NCBI GenBank assembly: GCA_015058845.1
Contig: SVBO01000004.1
Coordinates: 41,128 to 105,127, forward strand
DNA from: Erysipelotrichaceae bacterium
GTDB lineage: Bacteria; Bacillota_I; Bacilli_A; Erysipelotrichales; Erysipelotrichaceae
DNA length: 64,000 nt
Direction: 5' to 3'
How positions within the stretch are numbered: position 1 is the first letter of the stretch; each line of letters begins with the position of its first letter. Made by a program: the position numbers and the translations under genes. This document shows, piece by piece, positions 27,835 through 36,775 of this stretch. Below the pieces are notes generated by a model. The model searched no databases, was not told the DNA's origin, and saw nothing but the letters and a program-made list of their open reading frames with translations.

Positions 27835-29061
27835 TTATTTCTTAATAATACGCTTAGGATAGAACATCTTCTTCTCATCCTTAACTTCGCCCTTCACGAT
27901 CGCAGCAACGATATTCGATACCAATGATAACTCCTTGCATTCGCCATTTTCTCTCAACACCATGATCGTATCACTATCCTTACTTGCATATGGTTTATAT
28001 GGAATCTGGATCGTCTCATCCACATGGAAATAATACTCCAGATCATATCCCGCATCACGTACCGCCACTCTTCTAGCTTCCTCTAGTTCCTGATCCACAT
28101 ACGTCTCTACCGCAAATAGATCTCTCTCTAAGATCCTTCTAGCTAGATCACTTAAGATCTTATCTGTATGCTTCGTAGCTAGAGAGATGCCATAGAAACT
28201 AGCAGGTTCATCCAATTGGATATACTTCTCTACTGGTACAGGATGTTCGATAATGAATGGTAGGAACATTGGGAATCCTTCGATGCTAGTTGGATCTTGA
28301 TCATATAAATAGCGTAGACGTTTAAAGAATGCTTTCACGATCTCTTCGTAACATCTAGATAGTGGATGATAGTACACTTGCCAATACATATGATATCTAG
28401 ACATAATATAATCTTCGATCGTATGGATACCACTTTCCTTGACTACCAACTTCCCATCTACTACACGTAATGTTCTCAGTACTCTTTCTAAGTCATAGTT
28501 TCCATAACTAGTGCCTGTAAAGTAAGAGTCACGTAATAGGTAGTCCATTCTATCTGCATCTAATTGTCCACTGACTAATTGGGTCAATAGTTCATTGGGA
28601 TGAGTATGATTGATGATCATGGCTACATTAGGAGCGATTCGTTGGTCATACTTATCTAAGATCTTCCTGATCATTGTATTGCCTGTAATGATCTGTACGG
28701 TATATTCTTCGTGGTTAGTATCGAAGATCGGTTCGAATACATGAGAGAATGGGCCATGGCCAATGTCATGTAGTAAGGCTGCTACCATCACACATACCTT
28801 TTCGAAATCAGAGAGTTCTCTCTTTAGATCTTCTACCTCATGTACCATTCTATACACGATCTCATATACTCCCAGAGAGTGTGAGAAACGGGTGTGTTCG
28901 GCTGTATGATACACTTGGTAAGTACCACCTAATTGATGGATCCTACGTAATCTTTGAAATTCAAATGTGTCGATCAATTCCCAGATGATCCTTAGATCGA
29001 CATGAACATACCCATGGATCGGATCACGGAATACTTTCATATTCGCTAACTTTTCAAACAT
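27835..29061 (-). CDS. HD-domain phosphohydrolase (YwfO/dNTPase-like)
   Basis: A 408-residue cytosolic protein. Metal-binding HD residues are the His in RFSHSLG (about 61), His98/Asp99 in LLHDIGHGPFSH and a downstream Asp in GQLDADRMDYLLRDS. This is the SAMHD1/YwfO-like layout, usually (d)NTP triphosphohydrolase activity. I placed the start at the second ATG (29061), because AGGAGG lies 7 nt upstream of it and touches the first. It follows yggS with near overlap. Substrate specificity is inferred from family only. Confidence 0.9.
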   Translation of the reverse strand: MFEKLANMKVFRDPIHGYVHVDLRIIWELIDTFEFQRLRRIHQLGGTYQVYHTAEHTRFSHSLGVYEIVYRMVHEVEDLKRELSDFEKVCVMVAALLHDIGHGPFSHVFEPIFDTNHEEYTVQIITGNTMIRKILDKYDQRIAPNVAMIINHTHPNELLTQLVSGQLDADRMDYLLRDSYFTGTSYGNYDLERVLRTLRVVDGKLVVKESGIHTIEDYIMSRYHMYWQVYYHPLSRCYEEIVKAFFKRLRYLYDQDPTSIEGFPMFLPFIIEHPVPVEKYIQLDEPASFYGISLATKHTDKILSDLARRILERDLFAVETYVDQELEEARRVAVRDAGYDLEYYFHVDETIQIPYKPYASKDSDTIMVLRENGECKELSLVSNIVAAIVKGEVKDEKKMFYPKRIIKK

Positions 29062-29063
29062 GA

Positions 29064-29708
29064 TCATACCTCCTCGAATAGGGCTCTACCCACTCTGATC
29101 ATCGTACTACCTTCTTGTACTGCTATCTCATAATCTTTACTCATACCCATGGATAGATGCTCCATGGTGAATCTTTCTCTTTCCATAGTCTTATACGTAT
29201 CGAATAACTTCTTAGCCTCTTGAAATACCTCTTGGATCTGCTTGGGATCTTCTACATGTGGTCCCATACACATGATTCCTTTAATATGAATATGTGGATA
29301 TTGTTGGACTGTATCATATACCTCTTGCATCTCGCTCAACATAAAGCCTGTTTTTGTTTCTTCTTCTGCAATATTGAATTGTAGTAAGCATGGCATGATC
29401 TTATGTTGTTTACAAGCTTCTTTCTCGATCGCTTCCATCAACTCATAACGACTCAGGGAATGTACTAAACAACAATGCTTCACCACATCCTTCACCTTAT
29501 TCGTCTGTAATCTACCAATACAATGCCATCGTACATCCGCATGCCAATCCTTCTTCTTCACGATCTCTTGTACTTTATTCTCTCCGAAGTCACGATACCC
29601 TCTGTTATAGTAATACTCCATCTCTTCTAGTGTTCTCATCTTACTAACGATCACGAGTTGTACTGTATCTTGTATTACTTCTTCTATTCTTTCTATGATC
29701 TGTGTCAT
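29064..29708 (-). CDS. yggS: PLP homeostasis protein (YggS/YlmE family)
   Basis: About 214 residues, alanine-racemase-like TIM barrel without the second domain. The PLP lysine is Lys23 in VIVSKMRT, FGENKVQEIV follows, and the C-terminal GMSKDYEIAVQEG and VRVGRALFG-type phosphate loop (here IRVGRALFEE) is present. It buffers pyridoxal phosphate. In Bacillus it sits near division genes, but here it pairs with an HD hydrolase. The start at ATG 29708 follows AGGTGAT; an in-frame GTG lies 9 nt upstream. Confidence 0.93.
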   Translation of the reverse strand: MTQIIERIEEVIQDTVQLVIVSKMRTLEEMEYYYNRGYRDFGENKVQEIVKKKDWHADVRWHCIGRLQTNKVKDVVKHCCLVHSLSRYELMEAIEKEACKQHKIMPCLLQFNIAEEETKTGFMLSEMQEVYDTVQQYPHIHIKGIMCMGPHVEDPKQIQEVFQEAKKLFDTYKTMERERFTMEHLSMGMSKDYEIAVQEGSTMIRVGRALFEEV

Positions 29709-29783
29709 ATGCATCACCTGTTTAGATTATACACTAATTTCTCTTTCCTGTTACATGTTTATATGTATTTTCACTGATAAATA

Positions 29784-29814
29784 AATGAAAAGCCATACCC
29801 AATATGGATATGAC
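29784..29814 (-). terminator. terminator after azlD
   Basis: About 9-bp stem (AGTCATATC with GGTATGGCT, one G-T pairing cluster) followed by TTTTCATTT on the minus strand. Confidence 0.6.
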
Positions 29815-29818
29815 TATC

Positions 29819-30145
29819 TTAGAAGATCATTTGTATTAATACCATATAGATCACTGTACCTCCTGCAATAGAGATCAGGATCTGTCTTTTCCATAAGTGT
29901 AGGATCACTACGCATAGGATGGCAATGGCTTCTGGGATCCCATAGGTACCACTGAATAGTGTGACTCCTTTTAAGCAATATACGATCAGCATGCTGAAGA
30001 TCGCTGCTGGTAGGGCTTTACCGATGTATAGGATATACTTAGGAGTACTTCTTTTCTCATTGAATATTAGGAAGGGCAGGAAGCGTGTGAGCATGGTTGC
30101 TAGGGTACAGATGGCAATAGTGAGTATTTGTTGTGTTAGTGTCAT
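29819..30145 (-). CDS. azlD: branched-chain amino acid exporter, small subunit AzlD
   Basis: A 108-residue protein with four membrane segments and the AzlD hallmark TRFLPFLIF near residue 20. It works with AzlC to export branched-chain amino acids or analogues. The start overlaps the azlC stop by 4 nt. Length and topology are normal. Confidence 0.9.
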   Translation of the reverse strand: MTLTQQILTIAICTLATMLTRFLPFLIFNEKRSTPKYILYIGKALPAAIFSMLIVYCLKGVTLFSGTYGIPEAIAILCVVILHLWKRQILISIAGGTVIYMVLIQMIF

Positions 30146-30846
30146 TTTAAGCCACCTACTTTCTCAATATTATTTCTAAAGAGTGTGAGTAGGGCAATGA
30201 TGCCTAACATAGAGGGGATCAGGAAGGAGTCTGGTCCAAAGATCCAAAGACATACTACGGATACTACCATCCCTATGATCGCTGTATAATGCTTCTCTTC
30301 CTTTAACCATTGTTCTAAGAAGATCACGATGAACATCGCTGTCATAACGAAGTCTAAGCCTTCTGTATTGAATGTAATGAAGTTTCCTAGGATCCCTCCT
30401 AGCGTAGCTCCAGTGACCCAATAGATCTGATTAAGTAATGTTACAGAGAAATAAAACCATCCTCGATCGATATCTTCAGGGATCTCTGTTGTATAGTTGA
30501 TCGGGAAGGTCTCATCGATTAAACCAAAGATCAGATAGAATTTCTTCCATTTCATTCCTTTATATTTATCTAACATGGCTAGTCCATAGAATAAATGTCT
30601 AGCTTGGATCATTAGTGCCATTAGAAAGGTCTGTAGGGGAGCAAATGTAGCTAGTAGCATACTGACCATGACGAATTGTAAAGAGCCTCCAAATACAGTG
30701 ATAGAGATGATCATAGGATACCAGAAGTTAAATCCTGATACGTTCATGTATATGCCATAGGACATTCCTAGGAATAAGAATCCTGTGAGTACTGGAATGG
30801 TATAGGGAAAGGCATACTTCATTGCTTTATATATCTTATTACCCAT
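30142..30846 (-). CDS. azlC: branched-chain amino acid exporter, large subunit AzlC
   Basis: A 234-residue protein with 5-6 membrane helices. AzlC features: an early FLGMSYGIYM, then FGGSLQFVMVSML, and ARHLFYGLAM near residue 85. It forms a two-component exporter with AzlD. GAGGC precedes the ATG. No AzlB-type regulator is adjacent. The downstream partner overlaps by 4 nt. Confidence 0.92.
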   Translation of the reverse strand: MGNKIYKAMKYAFPYTIPVLTGFLFLGMSYGIYMNVSGFNFWYPMIISITVFGGSLQFVMVSMLLATFAPLQTFLMALMIQARHLFYGLAMLDKYKGMKWKKFYLIFGLIDETFPINYTTEIPEDIDRGWFYFSVTLLNQIYWVTGATLGGILGNFITFNTEGLDFVMTAMFIVIFLEQWLKEEKHYTAIIGMVVSVVCLWIFGPDSFLIPSMLGIIALLTLFRNNIEKVGGLK

Positions 30847-30860
30847 AATACTGCCTCTTA

Positions 30861-31394
30861 TTAATAATATACTTCCTCTTTAATAGCATCAGCTAGTTCT
30901 TTACCACCTAATACTTCGATCAAAGCAAAGGCAAAGTTGATCGTTCCTGCAGCTGCTCTACCTGTGACTAAGTTGCCATCAGTTACAGAGTGTTCATCAT
31001 GGAATGTACCACCAAAGTCTTCATTCATTTCTGTGTAACATGTATAGTGCTTATTCTTTAAGTGTCCCATGTGTCCTAGGATCGTAGGGGCTGCACAGAT
31101 GGCTGCTACTACTTTCCCATGTTCCATGAAGTATGTGATCACATTCTTCACCACTTCACTATTCTCTAATTCCTCATAGTGTGGTCCTCCTGGGATGAAT
31201 AGAGCATCATAGGTAGATATGTCTGCGTTAGTTAGAGTATCGACACTAGTAAGTGGGGTGTTATATTTCCCGATCGCTTGTGTGTCATGTAATGTATAGA
31301 TATCTGCTTGGATACCAGCTCTTCTACAAAGTGCTAGTGTACCGATGCATTCTAGGTCTTCAAAGCCATTCGATAAGATTGTTAATAGTTTCAT
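30861..31394 (-). CDS. DJ-1/PfpI family protein (YajL-like)
   Basis: A 177-residue DJ-1-like protein. The nucleophile-elbow cysteine is in AAICAAPTILG (about 97), and an upstream acid sits in GFEDLE (Glu near 12). The last part has GRAAAGTINFA. Members act as glyoxalase/deglycase-like or chaperone proteins, or in thiamine-related stress. AAGGAGG precedes the ATG. It lies 14 nt before azlC, so may be co-transcribed. Exact activity is uncertain. Confidence 0.9.
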   Translation of the reverse strand: MKLLTILSNGFEDLECIGTLALCRRAGIQADIYTLHDTQAIGKYNTPLTSVDTLTNADISTYDALFIPGGPHYEELENSEVVKNVITYFMEHGKVVAAICAAPTILGHMGHLKNKHYTCYTEMNEDFGGTFHDEHSVTDGNLVTGRAAAGTINFAFALIEVLGGKELADAIKEEVYY

Positions 31395-31436
31395 GAGGGA
31401 TCCTCCTTATATATTATTAGTATATCATTTTCTACT

Positions 31437-32279
31437 TTATACTTCTATATCTCTCTCACATACCATATATCCTTTACCTCCTACATAGACTGCATGGATA
31501 GTATCTTCTGTGTAGTCTATTCTTGCTATGATCTGGGAAGGGGAATGTAGGTTATATCCTTGTTCGAAGATATATTCTTGTTGTGGTTTGTAGTGTTTGA
31601 ATAGGTAACAGGCTAGGGCACAGTTGGCTGTTCCTGTGGCGGATTCTTCGTTGATCCCATATAGAGGAGCGAAGTTACGGCAGATAGCTGTTACGTGGTC
31701 TGTATGAGTAATAGTGAAGGCATGTACTCCTACTACATCTAGGTCTTTACTAAGTTCGATCATGGCTTCATAATCGGGCTCTAGGGCGTGTAATTGTTCT
31801 ATACTACTTACTGGATATAGGATATCTTTTAGGCCTGTAGAGACGATCTGAATGGGGCTAGATGAGGTTGTATGTTGCATGCTAGGGGTAAGTAGAGTAG
31901 GGGAGAGTATATCGCCATAGGTAGGGATATTTTGTTCCATGAGGATCATTCCCTCTTGGTCTACTGTGATACGTAAGATACCTGCTTTAGTTTCTATTAG
32001 GTAATTCTCTTTAGTGAGTTTCTGTAGGTGATAGAGTACAGAGAAGGTTGCGATCGTAGCATGTCCGCATAGGTCTACTTCATCTGTTGGAGTATAGTAT
32101 TCTATTTTGTAGTCGCCTAAAAGTGAAGGGGAGATGAAGGCTGTTTCGGAATAGCCTAGTATTCTTGCTATTTCCATCTTTTGAGGTACTGTTAAGTTAG
32201 TACTATCTAGTACGACTCCCGCTTTATTACCACCTGTGTTATTTTTACTGAATGCGCTAGCTACGTATACGTGTGCCAT
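31437..32279 (-). CDS. PhzF-family isomerase/epimerase
   Basis: A 280-residue PhzF-like protein with two similar diaminopimelate-epimerase-type halves. The catalytic Glu is in GYSETAF (about 45). DLCGHATIA (about 71) and SATGTANCAL later are the paired substrate-binding blocks. The start has AAGGAGG. The function is not assignable: most genomic PhzF proteins are uncharacterised, and no phenazine genes are present. It sits between a DJ-1 protein and a lipoprotein. Confidence 0.88.
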   Translation of the reverse strand: MAHVYVASAFSKNNTGGNKAGVVLDSTNLTVPQKMEIARILGYSETAFISPSLLGDYKIEYYTPTDEVDLCGHATIATFSVLYHLQKLTKENYLIETKAGILRITVDQEGMILMEQNIPTYGDILSPTLLTPSMQHTTSSSPIQIVSTGLKDILYPVSSIEQLHALEPDYEAMIELSKDLDVVGVHAFTITHTDHVTAICRNFAPLYGINEESATGTANCALACYLFKHYKPQQEYIFEQGYNLHSPSQIIARIDYTEDTIHAVYVGGKGYMVCERDIEV

Positions 32280-32321
32280 AGGGGGACCTCCTTATAAAAT
32301 TGCTGAAGAAATCAACACAAA

Positions 32322-33275
32322 CTAATTTCCTTGAACTGTTTTTGTATAATTGTTTGCATATTTTATAATGTCTTTAAAATAAGATTTTGCATAACTAAAC
32401 ATATGATCTAAATCATCTTTATTTTTTCTTCCTCGAAGATCGCAGTAACCTTGTTCTTCTTTTGTTTCATATATATATTTACAATCTTGACCAGTAATAT
32501 ATCCAATATCATGCTCCCAATTATAAACGATCGGCATAGGTGTTGAGTTACTGTCTGCAATATAGTAATAATATTCTTTTGTATTAAAGTTTATCCAGAA
32601 TCCATCATATGGTTCAGGATTGCTCGGATCTTTATCAGGCTGATCAGATCCATATTCAACATAACGATAGATTCCTTCTTCTACAAAGTAATAAAGTCTA
32701 TTTATATATTCAAATAAATCATCATCCTGAATACCATCTATATGAATTAAAGACTTGTCCTTTGGATTAGGATTAATCGGAGCGATAGTATATGAAACTG
32801 TCGTTGTCACAACAACTTCTTTTTTAGTGTAAATTTGATTAATAGAAGTAATTTCAGCATTACCATAAGCAATTCGAATTTTAGAGATATCTGTTTCTAC
32901 CAGTTGTTTATTTGTGCCGATGTAATAGTCGACCTCTTTACCTATTGGATATATAAATAAACTATTTTTCTCTCCGCTAGGAGTACGAATAGAACAAGAG
33001 TAAAAATCTCCATTGTAGTCGATACTTTTCACTTTATAATCAAATAAATTACCATCGGGTGTTAGATAAATGGTTTCGCCAGTAGGATTAATATATTCTC
33101 CGGCAATAGAATAAAAATCTCTTTGCATTATTTGATCATGATCTTCTAGCTTTAAGGTATTGATTGGAGTTGTGATTGAAGGCGTAATCGATATTGATCC
33201 AATGTTACCACCTGTCTGATGAGTGCAGCCAACCAACAAGAATAAGCAAAGCAGCATATATAAGATCTTCTTCAT
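32322..33275 (-). CDS. lipoprotein of unknown function
   Basis: A 317-residue secreted protein with lipobox LVGC (Cys17). A short Ser/Thr/Pro-rich segment follows, then a strand-rich module (DFYSIAGEYINPTGETIYL, about 53-71) that recalls small beta-domains in Firmicutes lipoproteins. The rest is Tyr-rich and of no family known to me. Codon choice favours ATT/ATA and the DNA is more AT-rich than its neighbours, which suggests later arrival. AAGGAGGT precedes the ATG. Confidence 0.7.
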   Translation of the reverse strand: MKKILYMLLCLFLLVGCTHQTGGNIGSISITPSITTPINTLKLEDHDQIMQRDFYSIAGEYINPTGETIYLTPDGNLFDYKVKSIDYNGDFYSCSIRTPSGEKNSLFIYPIGKEVDYYIGTNKQLVETDISKIRIAYGNAEITSINQIYTKKEVVVTTTVSYTIAPINPNPKDKSLIHIDGIQDDDLFEYINRLYYFVEEGIYRYVEYGSDQPDKDPSNPEPYDGFWINFNTKEYYYYIADSNSTPMPIVYNWEHDIGYITGQDCKYIYETKEEQGYCDLRGRKNKDDLDHMFSYAKSYFKDIIKYANNYTKTVQGN

Positions 33276-33334
33276 ATCTATACCTCCTTATTTATCTATA
33301 TTCTACCACATATACCTATATATAATAAAGAAAC

Positions 33335-33366
33335 AAGAAAAGAGGTACTTACTAGAAATACCTCTT
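33335..33366 (-). terminator. terminator overlapping the stop of the 33.4-kb lipoprotein gene
   Basis: Stem AAGAGGTA / TACCTCTT (33340-33347, 33359-33366) followed by TTTTCTTG on the minus strand. The 5' arm includes part of the TAA stop. Confidence 0.75.
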
Positions 33367-34345
33367 ATCCCTCATATTCAACCAACTTATCAGCTACCCA
33401 TTTCTTCGTATCACTATAATAAGTAGCTTCCTTCTCATTGATCGCATCTTCTTCCATCTGACTAAAGATAAGATCATATCCACCCTTTTGAGCCTTTAGA
33501 TCCATATGTCTTTGGAATTGTACTTGATCCATTGCTTCAGGATCATAAGTATCTAAGAACGTAAAATACTGCACATAGAACTCTCTATAATTATCTATAG
33601 ATATCTTATATCCATAGCGCATACCATCTATCCATTCTGGTGTTGGTTCTATAAACTCTTCTTCCACATCTATGATCTCTTCTCTATTCAGAACACTCTC
33701 TATATCAATAGTTTTATCTAAGAAACTACATTGAATCTCATCATACATTGTAAATATATCCCCGTAGAATAAATCATATTCACTTAAGATACTACTCTGA
33801 GCTTCTTTACTTTTCATTTCATACTCATTCCAAATAGCATTATATGTTTCAACTTCTTGTTCTGATCGAATATCCTCTAATATTGTATAACACTTCGTAT
33901 CGATCTTACTGAAGACATCCGTAAAGGTAAAATAATACCCCTGCATCACTTCATTCCATAGAAAGAAAAAGTCATCTGTAGCCTCATACCAAATCTCTTC
34001 CTCTATTATCTTTTGAGAGAGGATCTCTCTAAAATACTCTACACTTAAATCTTCTACTTCTTTATATAATATCTTAGATCTCTGTAGGGAATCTTTATAG
34101 AAAGTTTCTAGTATATCCATATTATTCTCAAATAATATATCAGGATCCGATAGAGTATCTAGCACATCTTCTGCTTGTGTTTCTAGTTCTGTAGTTGCAG
34201 TATGGATCTTAGTACTAATAGTATCTATGATCACACTCGTCTTACTTATATCATAGTTTGTTATCTCATCTATGATATTATTGCTCTCTTCACATCCTGT
34301 TAATAGCATTGCTAAAAACAGAAATACTATCCATAACTTTCGCAT
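33365..34345 (-). CDS. lipoprotein of unknown function, mostly helical
   Basis: A 326-residue secreted protein with lipobox LTGC (Cys18). The mature part is acidic and predicted helical, with many Glu, Asp, Tyr and Trp and no clear catalytic motif. The C-terminal 80 residues (YREFYVQYFTFLDTYD onward) look like a helical pair seen in Firmicutes lipoproteins. The gene precedes another lipoprotein on the same strand, but its own terminator separates them. I cannot name a family. Confidence 0.68.
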   Translation of the reverse strand: MRKLWIVFLFLAMLLTGCEESNNIIDEITNYDISKTSVIIDTISTKIHTATTELETQAEDVLDTLSDPDILFENNMDILETFYKDSLQRSKILYKEVEDLSVEYFREILSQKIIEEEIWYEATDDFFFLWNEVMQGYYFTFTDVFSKIDTKCYTILEDIRSEQEVETYNAIWNEYEMKSKEAQSSILSEYDLFYGDIFTMYDEIQCSFLDKTIDIESVLNREEIIDVEEEFIEPTPEWIDGMRYGYKISIDNYREFYVQYFTFLDTYDPEAMDQVQFQRHMDLKAQKGGYDLIFSQMEEDAINEKEATYYSDTKKWVADKLVEYEG

Positions 34346-34511
34346 AGTATCCCTCCTTATATTTATATTCTATCATATATAGAATTAAACAGATACTATG
34401 TAATAAGTAATATACTCTTTATATTATGACCCTACACAAAGAACTATAACACTATTATTTTATCTTGTTATCATCTTCTAATTACTCATAGATAATATAC
34501 TATATATAATA

Positions 34512-34540
34512 AGAAAAGCCTTAGTGTTTCCACTAAAGCT
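34512..34540 (-). terminator. terminator of the CobW pair
   Basis: About 9-bp stem with one mismatch (GCCTTAGTG / CACTAAAGC) followed by TTTTCTTATT on the minus strand. Confidence 0.7.
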
Positions 34541-34542
34541 CA

Positions 34543-35484
34543 CTAACTAAAATATACTAACGGATCCTCCATTGGATCACAATCTACGATATCCTTAGCG
34601 ATCAATACAGCCATATCATCATTATACTCAGGATCATACTGCACATGCACCTGAGCCTCTACCTGTAACCATTGACCTTCCTTAAAAGTAGGCGCTAATC
34701 TACTCTCACATAACAGACCTACAGTCGATAGATCATCCGCACAACATACCATAGCCTGTCTACCTAAGATAAACGCATTCTTACCAGCAGCCCCATTCTT
34801 AATGACCATACCCTTTACATGCACAGTCTTATTATGATACTTCTGTGGATGATCTAACATATCCATATACCAAAGACCATAGTCATCATCATTAATATAT
34901 AGTTCATCTTGACTTAGATCAAACGGTAGATCTGCATCAGTAAACTCTTGTGCCTGGCCATCTCTACCTTCATAAATGATCTGAGCGATCTTATTAATAG
35001 CCTTGATATTACCACGTAAGAATGACTTCTTAACACTCTCATCACATCTATTACAAATGATCAATTCACTATGTAACAATTGCTCATAGATAATAGAACG
35101 CATATTATTCACATACATTGTGAATGTGGAAGCATCTACGGTAGAGATCAATTGCGCAAATACCCATAGCTCAGGTAATTCCATATTCATCAACTCTGTG
35201 ACACTCCACATACCATTATATTCAATAAAGATACGATCTGGTTGGAAGTGTTCTTCTACTCTTTGGAATAATTCCGTAGTTAATTGTTCTTTCTTACTGA
35301 TCTTGATGATATGAGTCTTATACTCTCTACAGAACTCTTCTGTATATCCTTCCATACCATTCTCACATAAGAATAATACTGTCTTCTCTCCCTCAAAGAA
35401 ACCCTCACTAGTCATAGTATCCTTGATCAAAGTAGTTTTACCACTCTCTAGAAAACCAGTGATCACATAAATAGGAACTGCCAT
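34543..35484 (-). CDS. CobW-family GTPase with C-terminal OB-like domain
   Basis: A 313-residue G3E GTPase. P-loop GFLESGKTT is at 10-18, ENG replaces the usual ENEFG switch region, and NRCDE (NKxD-like) binds guanine. The usual GCICC metal motif is missing. The C-terminal part (about 205-313; VHVKGMV, GQWLQVEAQVHV) looks like the OB-type domain of TIGR03943/DUF1980-like proteins that travel with CobW genes. It starts one base after the stop of the His-rich partner, so the two are co-translated. Probably a metal-handling partner; the metal is unknown. Confidence 0.78.
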   Translation of the reverse strand: MAVPIYVITGFLESGKTTLIKDTMTSEGFFEGEKTVLFLCENGMEGYTEEFCREYKTHIIKISKKEQLTTELFQRVEEHFQPDRIFIEYNGMWSVTELMNMELPELWVFAQLISTVDASTFTMYVNNMRSIIYEQLLHSELIICNRCDESVKKSFLRGNIKAINKIAQIIYEGRDGQAQEFTDADLPFDLSQDELYINDDDYGLWYMDMLDHPQKYHNKTVHVKGMVIKNGAAGKNAFILGRQAMVCCADDLSTVGLLCESRLAPTFKEGQWLQVEAQVHVQYDPEYNDDMAVLIAKDIVDCDPMEDPLVYFS

Positions 35485-35485
35485 A

Positions 35486-36655
35486 TTAGTTTACCTTAAA
35501 TGCTTTCTTAACAGCATCTTTATTCACATGAGAACCGATCACTACTACACGTCCTGTAAAGTCTGCTTGTCCCTCACGGATCTCATATTCTTCAGGAACC
35601 ATATCGAAGTAATACCATGTACCTTGAGATGCTACGATACCTTTACAACGTAATACTGTACCATATGTATCATTAGATAGATCTTTCAGAATAGTTTCTA
35701 ATTCATCATATGTATAGGAATATACGCTTTCAAAGCCAAAGCTTTCAAATACTTCATCGGCATGATGGTGATGATGATGACCATGTTCATGACAGCAGCA
35801 ATGTTCATCGTGGTGATGTTCATGGTGCTCATGATGGCAACAACACTCTTCTCCATGGTCATGATGATGTTCATGATGATGCTCGTGATCATGGCAATGG
35901 CACTCTTCCTCATGTTCGTGACAGTGACATTCTTCCTCATGATCGTGTTCGTGGTGATGATGGTGTTCATGATGACAGCAACATTCCTCATCGTGATCAT
36001 GATGGTGATGATGATCATGCTCATGACAATGACACTCCTCATGGTGATGTTCGATCTCTAGGTTCTCTCTAGCAATGACCTCAGCAATACGCTTACCATC
36101 TAATTCATCCCATGGAGTCGTAATGATATTCGCTTCCGGATTATGTTCCTTGATATCTGCTACGATCTTAGCTACTTCTTCCGCATCACACTTTTGCGTA
36201 CGGCTTAATAAGATCGTTGAAGCATGCTCTACCTGATCATTGAAGAACTCTCCAAAGTTTACAGTATACATAAAGTACTTCATAGCATCGACTACAGCAA
36301 TACCACCACCAAGTACTAGATCCTCATCATGACACTCTTCAACAGCCTTCATAACATCAGATAACTTACCTACACCACTAGGTTCGATCAAGATATGATC
36401 TGGTTCGAATTCTTCCTTAACCTTCTTTAAAGCCTCTTTAAAGTCACCTGTTAAAGAACAACAAATACAACCAGAATTCATCTCTGTAATATTGATACCA
36501 GCTTCCTTCAAGAATCCTCCATCGATACCGATCTCCCCAAACTCATTCTCGATCAATACGATCTTCTCATCCTTGTATGCCTCTTTTAAAAGTTTCTTAA
36601 TCAAAGTTGTTTTCCCAGCTCCTAAGAAGCCAGATACTACTGTTACTCTGCTCAT
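35486..36655 (-). CDS. CobW-family metallochaperone GTPase with extreme His/Cys-rich insert
   Basis: A 389-residue G3E GTPase from ATG 36655 (AAGGA upstream; the longer frame is unsupported). P-loop GFLGAGKT is at 9-16, metal motif GCICC at 62-66, with a SRTQ segment in the guanine-binding region. Residues about 203-298 form a low-complexity stretch with, by my count, about 50 His and 15 Cys, mixed with Asp/Glu. A CobW C-terminal domain (about 300-389) follows. ZagA/COG0523-like proteins hand zinc or other metals to client proteins; the insert should bind many metal ions. First gene of a two-gene operon. Confidence 0.9.
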   Translation of the reverse strand: MSRVTVVSGFLGAGKTTLIKKLLKEAYKDEKIVLIENEFGEIGIDGGFLKEAGINITEMNSGCICCSLTGDFKEALKKVKEEFEPDHILIEPSGVGKLSDVMKAVEECHDEDLVLGGGIAVVDAMKYFMYTVNFGEFFNDQVEHASTILLSRTQKCDAEEVAKIVADIKEHNPEANIITTPWDELDGKRIAEVIARENLEIEHHHEECHCHEHDHHHHHDHDEECCCHHEHHHHHEHDHEEECHCHEHEEECHCHDHEHHHEHHHDHGEECCCHHEHHEHHHDEHCCCHEHGHHHHHHADEVFESFGFESVYSYTYDELETILKDLSNDTYGTVLRCKGIVASQGTWYYFDMVPEEYEIREGQADFTGRVVVIGSHVNKDAVKKAFKVN

Positions 36656-36685
36656 ATTATTCCTTCTTTCTTTCTCACACATATA

Positions 36686-36714
36686 AGTATACCATTCTGT
36701 GTTATTTCTAGCAA
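36686..36714 (-). promoter_or_regulatory. promoter of the CobW operon
   Basis: Minus strand: -35 TTGCTA (36714-36709), 17 nt, extended -10 TGGTATACT ending at 36686. The leader is about 25 nt. I could not see a clear zinc-repressor operator around it. Confidence 0.55.
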
Positions 36715-36715
36715 A

Positions 36716-36746
36716 TTTAAAAATAGGACACATATAATGTCCTATT
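36716..36746 (-). terminator. inverted repeat: terminator-like or operator
   Basis: Perfect 9-bp arms AATAGGACA / TGTCCTATT (36722-36730, 36738-36746), 7-nt loop, then five T on the minus strand. It may end leftward transcripts from ispF, or act as an operator just upstream of the CobW promoter. Confidence 0.5.
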
Positions 36747-36775
36747 ACTGTATATAGTATAGATGGGTGATGAAT

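Noticed and set aside
35698..36072. Open frames on both strands and a repetitive look in the 35.7-36.1 kb DNA
   Set aside because: They mirror the His/Cys-rich codons (CAC/CAT/TGC) of the CobW gene. The repeats are irregular, with no fixed unit or spacers, so neither separate genes nor a CRISPR array.
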